DNA of 64,000 nt from Rubrobacter_D sp963840835 (GCA_963840835.1 CAWJAM010000014.1:62001-126000); one strand, 5' to 3'. Counted from the stretch's first letter, positions 43,701 through 53,137 are shown. The notes: generated by a model not told the origin, from the sequence alone. A program made the numbers and translations.

Positions 43701-44900
43701 CTACCCCCGTTCTTGCTGATCGCTGATCGCTGACCGCTGATGGCTGCCGAAGGCGACCCTCGCATCCTCGTACACCCCTGGCAGTGGGCGCCCGGTTTCA
43801 CCGGCGAGCCTGGCGGCGTCGGCGTACTCGGGGGAGACGACGAAGTCCTCCCCGTCGATGTCTCCCACCTTGACCCGGCACCTGCCGTAGGGCAGGTCCA
43901 CGACGACCCGGCGGCGTCCTGCGACGGTGCGGCCGACAGCGTGGTGACGCACGCCCAGGGTTCCGGTCTCCCGCATGAGGAGCCTGGCGAGGCGTTCGCG
44001 ATCTCTCGATTCGGTCAGGGCGCAGGCTTTATAGGCGCCACGACCGCGCTTCATCACGATGGGCTCGAGCCAGGCGTCGATAGCGCCCGCCGCGAGGAGC
44101 CGCTCCACGGCGGCCCCGAGAAGCTCGCCCGGTGCATCGTCCACGTTCGCCTCCAATAGCTCCACCTCACCCGCCGGTCCTTCGAGCTCCCCGACCACGG
44201 CGCGAAGCAGGTTCGGCGCGTCCCGCAGCCGCGCCCTCCCGGCCCCGTAGCCAGTGGCGTGGAGGATCATGGGGGGGGCCGCGTTCGTGAACTCGCCCCC
44301 GGTGAAGGTCCTCATGAGCGCGGCTCCGGTCGGGGTGGTCGTCTCGTGGGGCTCCTCGGTCCAGCGGACACGCGAGCCTTCGAGAACCTTCAGCGTCGCC
44401 GGTCCTGGCACGGGAAGGAGGCCGTGGGCGGCGCGGGCGACGCCAGTACCCATGGGTAGCGGGCCACAGCTCACGGTGTCAGCGTCGAGTAGCTCCAGCG
44501 CCACGCAGCTCCCGACCACGTCGACGATCGAGTCCGCGGCCCCGACCTCGTGGAACGTGACCTCATCGGGGTCTTCGCCGTGGACGGCGCCCTCAGCGAC
44601 GGCCAGACGGCGGAAAGCCTCCAGAGCGCGCGAAGATGACCGGTCCGGAAGATCCGCGCCTTGTATCAGGACGCGGATGTCTGCGAAGGTCCTGTGGAGA
44701 TGCTCCTCAGGGTACTCTACGTCCGCCCTGAGCGCGCCGACGCCGTTCACCCAGGCCCGCTCCGTGTCGAGGTCGAAGGCAACGCCAAGGCCGCGAAGGG
44801 AGTTTGTGATCTCGGACAGTGATGCTCCGGCATCGACGAGAGCGGCGAGGGTCATATCGCCCGCCGCGCCGCCCACGGGTTGGAAATGGACGTGGGTCAA
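43701..44900 (-). CDS. larC: Nickel pincer cofactor biosynthesis protein LarC
   Basis: A 399-residue LarC, the CTP-dependent nickel insertase of the lactate-racemase cofactor. It begins VHFQPVGGAAGDMTLAALVD, and FHEVGAADSIVDVVG, HETTTPTGAALM and VNVDD-like EANVDDAPGE are conserved. No larA, larB or larE is in the window. The last ~12 residues (HQRSAISDQQERG) are written by a GATCGCTGATCGCTGACCGC-type repeat tract at 43713-43748, so the natural terminus is altered. Confidence 0.92.
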   Translation of the reverse strand: MTHVHFQPVGGAAGDMTLAALVDAGASLSEITNSLRGLGVAFDLDTERAWVNGVGALRADVEYPEEHLHRTFADIRVLIQGADLPDRSSSRALEAFRRLAVAEGAVHGEDPDEVTFHEVGAADSIVDVVGSCVALELLDADTVSCGPLPMGTGVARAAHGLLPVPGPATLKVLEGSRVRWTEEPHETTTPTGAALMRTFTGGEFTNAAPPMILHATGYGAGRARLRDAPNLLRAVVGELEGPAGEVELLEANVDDAPGELLGAAVERLLAAGAIDAWLEPIVMKRGRGAYKACALTESRDRERLARLLMRETGTLGVRHHAVGRTVAGRRRVVVDLPYGRCRVKVGDIDGEDFVVSPEYADAARLAGETGRPLPGVYEDARVAFGSHQRSAISDQQERG

Positions 44901-44954
44901 AGCCTATCCCCGCGCTCCGCGACTACCGGCCTGCGATGGGGAAAAGCCGTCCCT

Positions 44955-45305
44955 CTACTCTTCCCCCCGGCCGTTGGAGATCCTGCGCACGGCCATCAGG
45001 GTGACCGCCAGGCTGATGGCGAGCAGGATGAGGGGCCGCGGGTCGCTCTTCACGGCGTCCGTGAGGGGCGCCGGGTCTCTCTTCCTGCCGGCCTCGCCGA
45101 TCATCTTCGCCTGACGACCCGCCGAGTCTTTCAGGCTCTTCCCAAAGCGTGTCAGGGCGTCCCTGACACGCTCCCTGACCTTCGTGGAAGTCCGCTTCAC
45201 GATCACCTGGGGCTCTGCGTGCTTCTTGAGATCCCGGACGTCAGGCCCCATGCGGCTCCGGATCTCGAACATCTCCCGTTCTATGCGCTCCGGTATCTCG
45301 CTCAT
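44955..45305 (-). CDS. Hypothetical protein with C-terminal membrane segment
   Basis: A 116-residue protein with a charged helical N-terminus and one membrane helix near the C-terminus (PLILLAISLAVTLMAV). Its start overlaps the stop of the upstream holin-like gene (ATGA), so the two are coupled. It resembles the DUF3618-type partners often seen with that family. Confidence 0.7.
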   Translation of the reverse strand: MSEIPERIEREMFEIRSRMGPDVRDLKKHAEPQVIVKRTSTKVRERVRDALTRFGKSLKDSAGRQAKMIGEAGRKRDPAPLTDAVKSDPRPLILLAISLAVTLMAVRRISNGRGEE

Positions 45306-45742
45306 TGCCTCAACTGCCCCTTTACCCAGTTGATGTTCTGCTGAAGGGTGGCGATCGTCCGGTGGGGCTTGGGATCGAGCCTCCTCAATATGCCGGCTCC
45401 GGCCCCAGCGAGTATCCCCCCGATGAGCAGCAGTATACCACTGACGATCAACGCCGAGACCCACAGAGAGAGGACGACGTCGAGTATCCAGACCGCGGCC
45501 AGGGAGAAGATTATGAGGAAGACGAGCATAAAGACGCCGCCGGCGGCGAGGAGGCCGGCGCCAAGCCCTCCCCTCTTCGCTACGGGTGTCAACTCCGTCT
45601 GCGCCAGCTCGACCTGCTTGTTGACGAGCTCCTGGATCTGCGGCCTCAGCGCGTCGACGATCTCCTTCATGCTCCGGTCGGAAGGCTCGGGACCCTCCCT
45701 TAGCTCCCTGCCGAACTCCGCTACCCGTTCTCGCCCATCCAT
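45302..45742 (-). CDS. Phage holin family / DUF1469-type membrane protein
   Basis: A 146-residue protein with an N-terminal helix (IVDALRPQIQELVNKQVELA) followed by two membrane segments (residues ~63-85 and 93-115), the pattern of the actinobacterial Phage_holin_3_6 family. ATG 45742 is eight bases after AGGAG. Despite the name it is a chromosomal envelope protein of unknown role. Confidence 0.8.
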   Translation of the reverse strand: MDGRERVAEFGRELREGPEPSDRSMKEIVDALRPQIQELVNKQVELAQTELTPVAKRGGLGAGLLAAGGVFMLVFLIIFSLAAVWILDVVLSLWVSALIVSGILLLIGGILAGAGAGILRRLDPKPHRTIATLQQNINWVKGQLRQ

Positions 45743-45959
45743 CCCCACGCTCCTTTGCTCTGGTCCTAGAACCGCGATCTCTTTCTAGTTACCCCTGCCT
45801 CACCTTGCGTAATCCGAAAAGCCGCACGGGAACGTTCATCCGTATCCTACACCAGATCCTAGTATCCAACATGCCATAAAGCACGCGAAGTGAATCGATG
45901 ATGTAACATGGATTGAGTTGTACAAGAACGGCAGCTCTCCGGCGCGGATAGGAGTCTAT
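45743..45959. other. Intergenic, divergent genes
   Basis: This 217-base region between divergent genes is more AT-rich than its surroundings and must hold promoters for both. I cannot single out convincing -35/-10 pairs. Confidence 0.35.
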
Positions 45960-46706
45960 TTGAAGCTTCACGAGGCGCTTGGCATATCTTCGGGGGACGT
46001 GGCGGCCTTCGCCGGGGCTGGGGGCAAGTCGGGTGCGATCCTCGCCGTCGCAGACGAGCTTACCCGGGTAGGGATGAAGGTCCTCGTGGCCCCGACGACG
46101 AAGATGCTGCTCGGCGAGGCGGACGGGATAGGCCCGCTCGTCACCTCAGAAGACGAAGATGAACTGCGCGCGAAGACCGAAGAAGCCCTCTCGGAAGCCC
46201 CCGCGGTCGTGGCCGGCTCCGGGATGCTCTCCAAGAACAGGGTAGGCGGCATCGACCCAGGGTGGGTCGGCGACCTGGCCCGGCTCGCCGACGTCGTCCT
46301 GGTGGAGGCCGACGGGTCGCGGCGGCGCCCGATCAAAGGCACCGCCGCCCACGAACCAGCCCTCCCCGCCACAACCACCCTCGTCGTCGCCGTCGGAAAC
46401 GTCCACGCCCTCGGCACGCCCGTGGACGAAGAGCACGTCCACCGACCCGAGGTCTTCTCGAACCTCACCGGCGTCGGACCGGGCCAGAGCATAACCCCGA
46501 AAGCTTTCGCCACGTCCCTCGCACGAGGCTCGCTCGCCAGAATCCCGCAAGGCGCCAGGACCGCAGCCCTCATAACCGGTGTCGAACCAGGCCGCAGCAT
46601 GTCCGACGCCTCCGTCATAGCCCGCGAACTCTGGCGCCTGGGCGTCAGGAACGTCGTCCTTACCTCCCTCCCCGCAGAATCACCAGCCCGCGTCTGGGTC
46701 CCGTAA
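45960..46706 (+). CDS. yqeC: YqeC family protein (selenium-dependent molybdenum hydroxylase accessory)
   Basis: A 248-residue P-loop protein with FAGAGGKSGAILAVADEL as nucleotide site, VEADGSRRRPIKGTAAHEPALP and the C-terminal ITGVEPGRS. TTG 45960 has GGAG five bases upstream. The family accompanies selenium-dependent molybdenum hydroxylases, but none is in the window. Confidence 0.82.
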   Translation: MKLHEALGISSGDVAAFAGAGGKSGAILAVADELTRVGMKVLVAPTTKMLLGEADGIGPLVTSEDEDELRAKTEEALSEAPAVVAGSGMLSKNRVGGIDPGWVGDLARLADVVLVEADGSRRRPIKGTAAHEPALPATTTLVVAVGNVHALGTPVDEEHVHRPEVFSNLTGVGPGQSITPKAFATSLARGSLARIPQGARTAALITGVEPGRSMSDASVIARELWRLGVRNVVLTSLPAESPARVWVP

Positions 46707-46707
46707 G

Positions 46708-46746
46708 CTAGCACGCTCCGGCCTCCGCTTGTCAGCAGTTCAGCTA
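46708..46746. repeat. Isolated unit of the hairpin-array linker
   Basis: AGCTAGCACGCTCCGGCC followed by TCCGCTTGTCAGCAGTTCAGC carries one linker-hairpin unit of the element found at 26860 and 51302, joined to a TTCAGC heptad. Confidence 0.6.
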
Positions 46747-46849
46747 TTTGGTTCTGTCGAAGGCGGATCGCTTGCGGCCGAACACGCTTGCATCGTGGAG
46801 CGCGTGTCTTTAACGTTGGATCGAAAGGCCTTGTAGACTCTGGCTCGCT

Positions 46850-47797
46850 TTGCGAGAGCCGGTACGACAAGGCGAGACCAGCATTCCCAACTGCGATGGG
46901 CGCTTCGCGCCTAGTCCGACCGGTCCGCTGCACCTCGGGAACTTGCGGACCGCGCTCCTGGCGTGGCTGTTCGCGCGTTCGGCTGGGGCGCGGTTCCTGG
47001 TACGGGTAGAGGACCTCGACCACTCGCGGGTGCGTCCCGGGTTGGAGGAGGCACAGCTCTTGGATCTCCGGGCCATCGGGCTCGACTGGGACGGTCCCAT
47101 CGTGCGCCAGTCAGAGCGGAAGGAGTTGTACGAGGGGGCCATAGCCAGGCTAGAGGCCGATGGTTTGCTCTATCCTTGCTACTGCACGCGGGCGGAGATC
47201 CGGGCCGCGGCATCCGCTCCGCATGGCATCTCCGCCGCAGACCGTTATCCGGGGACTTGCCGTGGGCTGACAATGGCGCAGCGCGCTCAGCACGAGGCCG
47301 CGGGACGACCGCCGGCGCTGCGGGTGCGTTCGGGGGACGTGCGGATGGCTTTCGAAGACCGGCTCCTCGGTAACTTCGAAGAAGTGGTAGACGACTTCGT
47401 CGTGCGCCGCAACGACGGCACCCCGGCTTACCAGCTCGCCGTTGTGGTCGACGATGCCGCGCAGGGGTTAGGCGAGGTGGTCAGGGGCGCCGACCTCGTG
47501 GACTCGACTACGCGTCAGATTCTACTCGCACGACTGCTCGGTCTGCCAGAGCCCACTTACGCCCACGTCCCGCTCGTGCTCGGTCCCGACGGTAGGCGGC
47601 TCGCCAAACGTCACGGAGCCGTCTCGCTCTCGGATCAGGACGAGGGGCCGGATGGGGTACGCGCCTGGATGGCGCGCACGCTCGGCCTCGCCGGCGTTGG
47701 AGAGATGCCATCGTTGGATGACCTCATCTCCCGCTTCGAGCCGGACCTCCTGCCGCGCGAGGCGACTGTCTGGTCGCCGCCGCAACTGTTGGCATAA
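46850..47797 (+). CDS. gluQ: Glutamyl-Q tRNA(Asp) synthetase
   Basis: A 315-residue paralogue of the catalytic half of glutamyl-tRNA synthetase, without anticodon domain. It has the HIGH-type motif in FAPSPTGPLHLGNLRTALLAW, the four zinc ligands in YPCYCTRAEIR...YPGTCRG, and a KMSKS-like site RRLAKRHGA. It attaches glutamate to queuosine-34 of tRNA-Asp, after QueG. Confidence 0.93.
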   Translation: MREPVRQGETSIPNCDGRFAPSPTGPLHLGNLRTALLAWLFARSAGARFLVRVEDLDHSRVRPGLEEAQLLDLRAIGLDWDGPIVRQSERKELYEGAIARLEADGLLYPCYCTRAEIRAAASAPHGISAADRYPGTCRGLTMAQRAQHEAAGRPPALRVRSGDVRMAFEDRLLGNFEEVVDDFVVRRNDGTPAYQLAVVVDDAAQGLGEVVRGADLVDSTTRQILLARLLGLPEPTYAHVPLVLGPDGRRLAKRHGAVSLSDQDEGPDGVRAWMARTLGLAGVGEMPSLDDLISRFEPDLLPREATVWSPPQLLA

Positions 47798-47922
47798 GGG
47801 CCGTGGCAAAGAAGTTGCCACCCGGACGAGAGCATATGTCCGGATGGCATATGGGACTTCGCACTTACTGGTATCATACTGGCGTTTCGGGGATCAAACG
47901 CTTCATATCAGGAGGGCGACAA

Positions 47923-49170
47923 TTGCGATCTGGCAGAGGGACAAGTCGGTTGCAGGCGAGGATACTATCGGTGGCTGTGGTCCTCGCCCTTGTCCTGGTC
48001 TGGTTGTCGCCGGATGCTCGGGGGGCGACGACCACCCCGGGGGTCGATGAGGATCGGCGAGGCGCCCCTTACGCGGCCGGGGAGCTGTTGGTAACTTACG
48101 AACCTGGAGCTTCCGAGCGGCGCATCGACGAGATAGTCGAAGGGTCGGCGGCCCGCGTAGAAGGGAAAGTCTCCATCTCTGACGCCCAGCTTCTCTCTTT
48201 CCCCGCGGTGAAGCGCGAGCAGAGGGGACACCTCAGGGAAGAGATGCTCCGGCGGGCAAGAGAGGCCCTTCAGAGAGTTCCAGGCGTCAGGCACGTCGAC
48301 TACAACTACCTCAGGCTACCTTACTACGCGGCCAACGACCCCGCGTTCGTGGACGGGTTCCAGTGGGACCTGCCCAGAATCGGGGCCCCCGCCGCGTGGA
48401 ACAGGACCATGGGCGTGGGATCGAGGATAGCGGTCGTCGATACCGGAATCGACAGCGATCACCCAGATCTCGACGGCAAGATAGTCGCACAGAAGGACAT
48501 GGTCGACAACGACGTCGTGGCCGAAGACGACAGGGCCGGTCACGGCACGCACGTGGCCGGAACCGTCGGCGCTGAGACGAACAACGGCGCTGGGGTCGCC
48601 GCGGTGTGTCCGGCCTGCAAACTCCTGGTGGCAAAAAGCGGAGATTCGAGGGTCCTCTACGACTCTGACATAGTCCAGGGCATCTATTGGAGCGTCAACA
48701 ACCGTGCGAAGGCCATAAACCTCTCGCTCGGGTCTGAAGGAAACTCCAGGATACTCGAACATGCCGTCGACTACGCCTGGGGACACGGGGTCGTGGTCGT
48801 TGCCGCGGCAGGCAACGAGAACACGAGCAGGCCAAGCTATCCCGCCGCTTACAGGAACGTGATCTCCGTATCCGCCACAGATTTGCAGAACAGGAGGGCC
48901 CGTTTCTCGAACTACGGCAAAGTAGACGTTGCCGCCCCTGGGGTGAGGATCCTTTCCACCGTCCCTGGCGGGGGTTACGACATAAAGGCGGGCACGAGCA
49001 TGGCTTCCCCGCACGTTGCTGCCCTGGCCGGTCTGCTCGCCGCCCAGGGCCGCTCGGCCCCTGAGATCCGCAGGAGGATACAGAGGACCTCCACCGACCT
49101 CGGGGCCAAGGGCAAGGATAGACTCTTCGGTTGGGGACTCATAAACGCGAACAGGGCGGTGAGGCGCTGA
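47923..49170 (+). CDS. Secreted subtilisin-like serine protease (S8)
   Basis: A 415-residue protein from TTG 47923, which has AGGAGG seven bases upstream. It has a signal peptide (ILSVAVVLALVLVWLSPDARG) and an I9-like propeptide at residues ~50-135. The catalytic domain has Asp in VVDTGIDSDHPDLDG, His in GHGTHVAGTVG and Ser in GTSMASPHVAALAG. It is exported and autoprocessed. The next gene encodes a wall-anchored protein. Confidence 0.92.
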   Translation: MRSGRGTSRLQARILSVAVVLALVLVWLSPDARGATTTPGVDEDRRGAPYAAGELLVTYEPGASERRIDEIVEGSAARVEGKVSISDAQLLSFPAVKREQRGHLREEMLRRAREALQRVPGVRHVDYNYLRLPYYAANDPAFVDGFQWDLPRIGAPAAWNRTMGVGSRIAVVDTGIDSDHPDLDGKIVAQKDMVDNDVVAEDDRAGHGTHVAGTVGAETNNGAGVAAVCPACKLLVAKSGDSRVLYDSDIVQGIYWSVNNRAKAINLSLGSEGNSRILEHAVDYAWGHGVVVVAAAGNENTSRPSYPAAYRNVISVSATDLQNRRARFSNYGKVDVAAPGVRILSTVPGGGYDIKAGTSMASPHVAALAGLLAAQGRSAPEIRRRIQRTSTDLGAKGKDRLFGWGLINANRAVRR

Positions 49171-49217
49171 TCGGGCAAACAGTAACGAGCTTGCGCCACC
49201 CATTCGTGTACGTGACA

Positions 49218-50009
49218 ATGAGACTTATGGGGAGACGCATGCGCCTGTTGAGTGTGTTTATTGCGGCAGCGATCGTGATGTTCGGGCTCGCTGGCATGGC
49301 CGCACTCGATGGCGCGGCGGCGCAGGAGGAATCGGCACAGCAAACGTTGCAGTCTCGCGAGATCAAGGGCCCCAGGGCTACTCCGGAGCGTACGCCCCCG
49401 ACACGCACTCCAGAGCAAAGCGCCGGAGACGTCCAGGCAAGTACCGATTGCCCCGGTGCCGTGATTATAGATACCATCGGCCCCACAGACGATGATTTGA
49501 TCATCGGACCCTTCCGCATCACCGGCGAGCAGTTCCGGCTGACCTACGAGACCACGGATGCGGACGAGAGCGGGTTGCCGTTCTTCGACGTGACCGTGTT
49601 GGACGAAGCGCGCAACGAGATCGGCGGGCTGGTCTTCTTCGAAGAGGGTATCGAGCGAGAGATCATAAGTGCCGGTCCTGGTAGTTTTACCCTCGAGGCG
49701 AGGGCGGAAGACCTGCAGTACACGATAACCGCCGAGGACTGCAAGGGCAGAGATGATCCGGAACCCCCCGGACCGCCGACGGGCGGTTCCGGAGACGGCG
49801 GGCAACCCGTCCCGACAGACCCCGTCCCTGAAGACCAGTACGAGAGCGACGTCGATCCCCCCAACGAGGACGTCATCGACGACACGATCTCCGACAAGCC
49901 CCTCCCCGACACGGGCGGCGTGTCGTTGCCCGGCCTCGCGGCCTTCGGGTTCATCTGCGTCTTCGCCGCGTTCGCGCTCCTCCGTCCGGCGATGCGCCGG
50001 GATCCCTGA
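49218..50009 (+). CDS. Surface protein with LPxTG-like sorting signal
   Basis: A ~263-residue protein with a signal peptide (LLSVFIAAAIVMFGLAGMAA, cleaved near AAAQEE). It has one ~110-residue domain with two cysteines (TDCPGAVII and AEDCKG), a Pro/Asp-rich linker, then LPDTGG, a membrane helix and RRDP at the end. This is the layout of a sortase substrate. ATG 49218, 49227 and 49239 are all possible; GGGGAG precedes the last. Confidence 0.78.
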   Translation: MRLMGRRMRLLSVFIAAAIVMFGLAGMAALDGAAAQEESAQQTLQSREIKGPRATPERTPPTRTPEQSAGDVQASTDCPGAVIIDTIGPTDDDLIIGPFRITGEQFRLTYETTDADESGLPFFDVTVLDEARNEIGGLVFFEEGIEREIISAGPGSFTLEARAEDLQYTITAEDCKGRDDPEPPGPPTGGSGDGGQPVPTDPVPEDQYESDVDPPNEDVIDDTISDKPLPDTGGVSLPGLAAFGFICVFAAFALLRPAMRRDP

Positions 50010-50133
50010 CCCTCTAGTCGAAGGAGGTGCCTGAGCGGGCGCGAGCCTTCCGCCCAGGGGCCGTCTCACGCTACCCGGGTGCCGCCTGTAAACTTGACCT
50101 ACCCGTCACGCACGAGTAGGAGAGGAACGAAAA

Positions 50134-51309
50134 ATGAGTGTGGTCCACAGGTTCGAGGGGTTGCGGCAAGAGGTCGAGGAGAACTTCGGGGATAAGATCG
50201 TCGCGCTCCGCCGCGACATTCACTGCGAGCCCGAGCTGGGCTTCGATACCGAGAAGACCGCGGCGAAGGTCCTCGCCGCCCTCGACGGGCTGCCCCTCGA
50301 CCTGGAGACAGGGGTAGCGCAAAACGGCATCGTCGCCACGCTGGAGGGAGAAGGAGGCGGGCCGACGGTGGCGCTGCGGGCTGACATGGACGCCCTCCCG
50401 ATACAGGAGGAGACAGGCCTGCCTTTCGCCTCGGAGATAGAAGGCAAGATGCACGCCTGCGGCCACGACGGGCACACAAGCATGCTCGTCGGCGCGGTCC
50501 ATGTTCTGTCGGGTATGAGGGACCGGCTGGGCGGCACCATCAAATTCGTCTTCCAGCCCGCCGAGGAGGGAGGAGGCGGGGGAAAAGTCATGGTCGATGA
50601 GGGAGTCGCCGACGACGTCTCTTCGATCTTCGCGCTGCACCTGTGGCCTGGGCTGCCTTTCGGGAAGGTGGCGACCAAGGCGGGCCCGATCATGGCCGCC
50701 GCCGACGCCTTCGAGATGGAGGTAAGGGGCTCGGGAGGGCACGGCGCCATGCCCCACCTGGCCGCCGACGCCGTCGTTATGGCAGCCCAGATCGTTACGG
50801 CATTGCAGACCGTCGTCTCCAGGGAGGTAGATCCCGTCGAGCCCGCGGTCCTGACGGTGGGGGAGATCGGGGCCGGAACCGCCTTCAACATCATCCCTGA
50901 GAAGGCCCGCATCGGCGGAACGGTCCGCACGCTCGACCCCGACCTCCGCAAGATGATGCCGGAACGTATAGAGGAACTGGCCCGCGGGGTCGCAAAGGGG
51001 ATGCGGGGCGACGTAGATCTGGACTACACCTTCTCCTACCCCGTAACCGTCAACGACGAAGACGCGGCCGCCCGCGCCCTCAGCGTGGCCGATGACCTCT
51101 TCGGCGGTGATTCCGTCCTGGAACTACCCAATCCCTCGATGGGCGGCGAAGACTTCGCGTACTTCCTGGAAAAAGTGCCTGGTGCCTTCATCTGGCTCGG
51201 CGTCGGGGAGGACGCCTCCGGCCTACACACGTCCCGTTTCGCCTTCGACGAAGACATCCTTCCGCGAGGAGCAGCGTTGCTCGCAGCGCTAGCGTTATCA
51301 GCCTGTTAG
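50134..51309 (+). CDS. M20 family amidohydrolase
   Basis: A 391-residue metal-dependent amidohydrolase of the HipO/AmhX group acting on N-acyl or aromatic amino-acid conjugates. Metal ligands are in MHACGHDGHTSMLVGA, FQPAEEGGGGG and SMGGEDFAYF. AGGAGAGG lies upstream of ATG 50134. The final residues (ALALSAC) and the stop are inside the repeat element. Confidence 0.9.
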   Translation: MSVVHRFEGLRQEVEENFGDKIVALRRDIHCEPELGFDTEKTAAKVLAALDGLPLDLETGVAQNGIVATLEGEGGGPTVALRADMDALPIQEETGLPFASEIEGKMHACGHDGHTSMLVGAVHVLSGMRDRLGGTIKFVFQPAEEGGGGGKVMVDEGVADDVSSIFALHLWPGLPFGKVATKAGPIMAAADAFEMEVRGSGGHGAMPHLAADAVVMAAQIVTALQTVVSREVDPVEPAVLTVGEIGAGTAFNIIPEKARIGGTVRTLDPDLRKMMPERIEELARGVAKGMRGDVDLDYTFSYPVTVNDEDAAARALSVADDLFGGDSVLELPNPSMGGEDFAYFLEKVPGAFIWLGVGEDASGLHTSRFAFDEDILPRGAALLAALALSAC

Positions 51310-51629
51310 CACGCTGCCTGCGGCAGCTTGTCAGCACGGCGCTTCGCGCCTTGTCAGCACGCTCGGGCTAGCGCCCTCGCTTGTCAGCAACGCTTCGCCC
51401 TCCGGGCTCGCTTTCAGCCTTTTTTGTTTCGGCCTCGCGCTGCGGCGTGCAACGCACCGCTGCCATTGGCGGTAGGGGTCTACGCTCATGGCGGCGCCCC
51501 AAGACGACTTCCTGACAAGGCGCCGACCGGAGGGAGGCGCCGGGCTGACAAGCGAAGGCGAAGCCTGAGCGTGCTGACAAGTGGAAGCCGAAGGCTGGAA
51601 CGTGCTGACAAGCCTGCGAAGCAGGCGTG
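51302..51629. repeat. Hairpin-array repeat element, copy B
   Basis: This ~330-bp copy begins TAGCACGCT and ends GGCGTGCTA. The left half has three hairpins (for example CTGCCTGCGGCAG and GGCGCTTCGCGCC) separated by CTTGTCAGCACG. The right half has the same in inverse orientation (GTGCTGACAAG). The core at ~51492-51560 matches copy A almost base for base. It lies between convergent genes and contains no transposase. Confidence 0.88.
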
Positions 51630-52217
51630 CTAGCTACCCGGTGGGTTGATCAGGAAGCCAACGGTCTCGCCAGGACCGAGTAGGGCAAGAATCGTCAGGA
51701 TGACGGCTAGAATTGGGATGAGGGTTGCGGCGACAGCGCGGGCCCGGGTGACGTTCATGGTCTCCTTTACGGCTATGGTGGCGACGTAGGCGCCGTAAGG
51801 GATGGCTATTAGGGGAAGGAAGGGAACCCAGAGTGCGATCCCTATCCCGCTCGCGTAGCCCAGGGAGCGGAAGAGGGGGACGAAGCCACTGCGCGAGAGG
51901 GTGCCCCCTCCGAGGATGACGAGGACGAGGATCGCCAGCCCGGCGACGAGCAGCGGCGCGAGCACGATGGCGACCACTAGTCCGAAGAGGGGAGCGTAGA
52001 CCAGGGCGTAGTTGAACTCGAGGAGCCAGATCGTCTGGAGCACTGCTTCGAGGAGCAGGTTGAGGTAGAGGACTATGGAAACGAAGATGGCGGGTCGGAT
52101 CACGCCCCCCTGCGGGTCGAGCCCCCTGAAGAAGCGAATCGGGTAGAACCAGACCCCCCGCAACGCGCTCCAGAAGTCTTCGGGGGATGCCATAGGTCTC
52201 ACGTCTGTGCGGGCCAC
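51630..52217 (-). CDS. YIP1 family membrane protein
   Basis: A 195-residue membrane protein with about five hydrophobic segments and an N-terminal FWSALRGVWFYPIRFFRGL typical of bacterial YIP1-domain proteins. It overlaps the upstream gene stop by one base. The function is unknown. Confidence 0.8.
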   Translation of the reverse strand: MARTDVRPMASPEDFWSALRGVWFYPIRFFRGLDPQGGVIRPAIFVSIVLYLNLLLEAVLQTIWLLEFNYALVYAPLFGLVVAIVLAPLLVAGLAILVLVILGGGTLSRSGFVPLFRSLGYASGIGIALWVPFLPLIAIPYGAYVATIAVKETMNVTRARAVAATLIPILAVILTILALLGPGETVGFLINPPGS

Positions 52218-53116
52218 TACGATCCCTGGTCCTGTTTGTCGGAGCCTCCGTTCGGGAGTTCGCGCAAGACGCTGCCCACGCGCGTCTGGAGTGTCAGGTC
52301 CCTCGTGTCCTCGGCCGGGAGCGTGGCGACGATGTCGCCGGTTTCGACGGAGACCCTGCCGCCGCCTGAGAAGCGCCCCGAGAGGGTGACTGTGCCCACC
52401 TCGACGCCGGCTTCCAGGGTACCCAGGATCAGGTCTTCGAGAAAGACATCTCCGGAGCCGACCTCGAGCTCGGCCACTCCCGTGTCGGTGTTTATGTTGG
52501 CGACGGTGACGTCTCCCTGGGGGGCTTCGACCCTGACGTTGCCGGCGACGTCCCTCACCGTCACGTCGCCGGCCTCGGCGCCGACCGTCACGTTGCCCGA
52601 GAGACCGGAGACCTCGACATCCCCGGCCCCGGATTCGACCTCGACGGAACCGCCGGCCGGTATGAGGAGCGCGTAGTCAGCCCCCGCGTCATCGCCACCG
52701 TCCGTCTCGATGACGATCTCCGAGCCTTCGCGGGAGATGTCCACGGGCACCTCGGAGGCCCGCTGCTTGGCGGCGGCGGGGTCGGCGGCCATCGCGTATC
52801 GCGTGGCCTCGTACTCGACGGACCTGGAATCCTCTACTCCCTCGACACGCACCTGACCCGTGGCGTTGGTGAGCAGTACTCGAGGCCGCGGCCCGGCGGA
52901 ATCTATGGAGTCCTTCGCGACGCTCGTGCCTGGTACGCTCTCCCCGAGGGACCTCCAGAGGAAGACCGCTGCCACCGCGACCAGCGCCAGCACGGCCAGC
53001 AAGAGGAGTAGCGGGAGGATTCGTGGGGGCCGTCCGCGTCCCCTCTCCGCCCTCGAAGCGGTCTGCCCCGAGGGCGTCTCGTCGCGCCTAGGGTCCTCTC
53101 CGCCCCTGAAGCTCAC
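52217..53116 (-). CDS. DUF4097 family beta-helix membrane protein
   Basis: A 299-residue protein with a basic N-terminus, one membrane helix (residues ~32-54) and an extracellular repetitive beta-strand domain. Units such as GAGDVEVSGLSGNVTVGAEAG recur every ~20 residues. It is probably a surface scaffold, co-transcribed with the YIP1 gene. Confidence 0.82.
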   Translation of the reverse strand: MSFRGGEDPRRDETPSGQTASRAERGRGRPPRILPLLLLLAVLALVAVAAVFLWRSLGESVPGTSVAKDSIDSAGPRPRVLLTNATGQVRVEGVEDSRSVEYEATRYAMAADPAAAKQRASEVPVDISREGSEIVIETDGGDDAGADYALLIPAGGSVEVESGAGDVEVSGLSGNVTVGAEAGDVTVRDVAGNVRVEAPQGDVTVANINTDTGVAELEVGSGDVFLEDLILGTLEAGVEVGTVTLSGRFSGGGRVSVETGDIVATLPAEDTRDLTLQTRVGSVLRELPNGGSDKQDQGS

Positions 53117-53137
53117 GAGGGATCTACACCGGGACCG

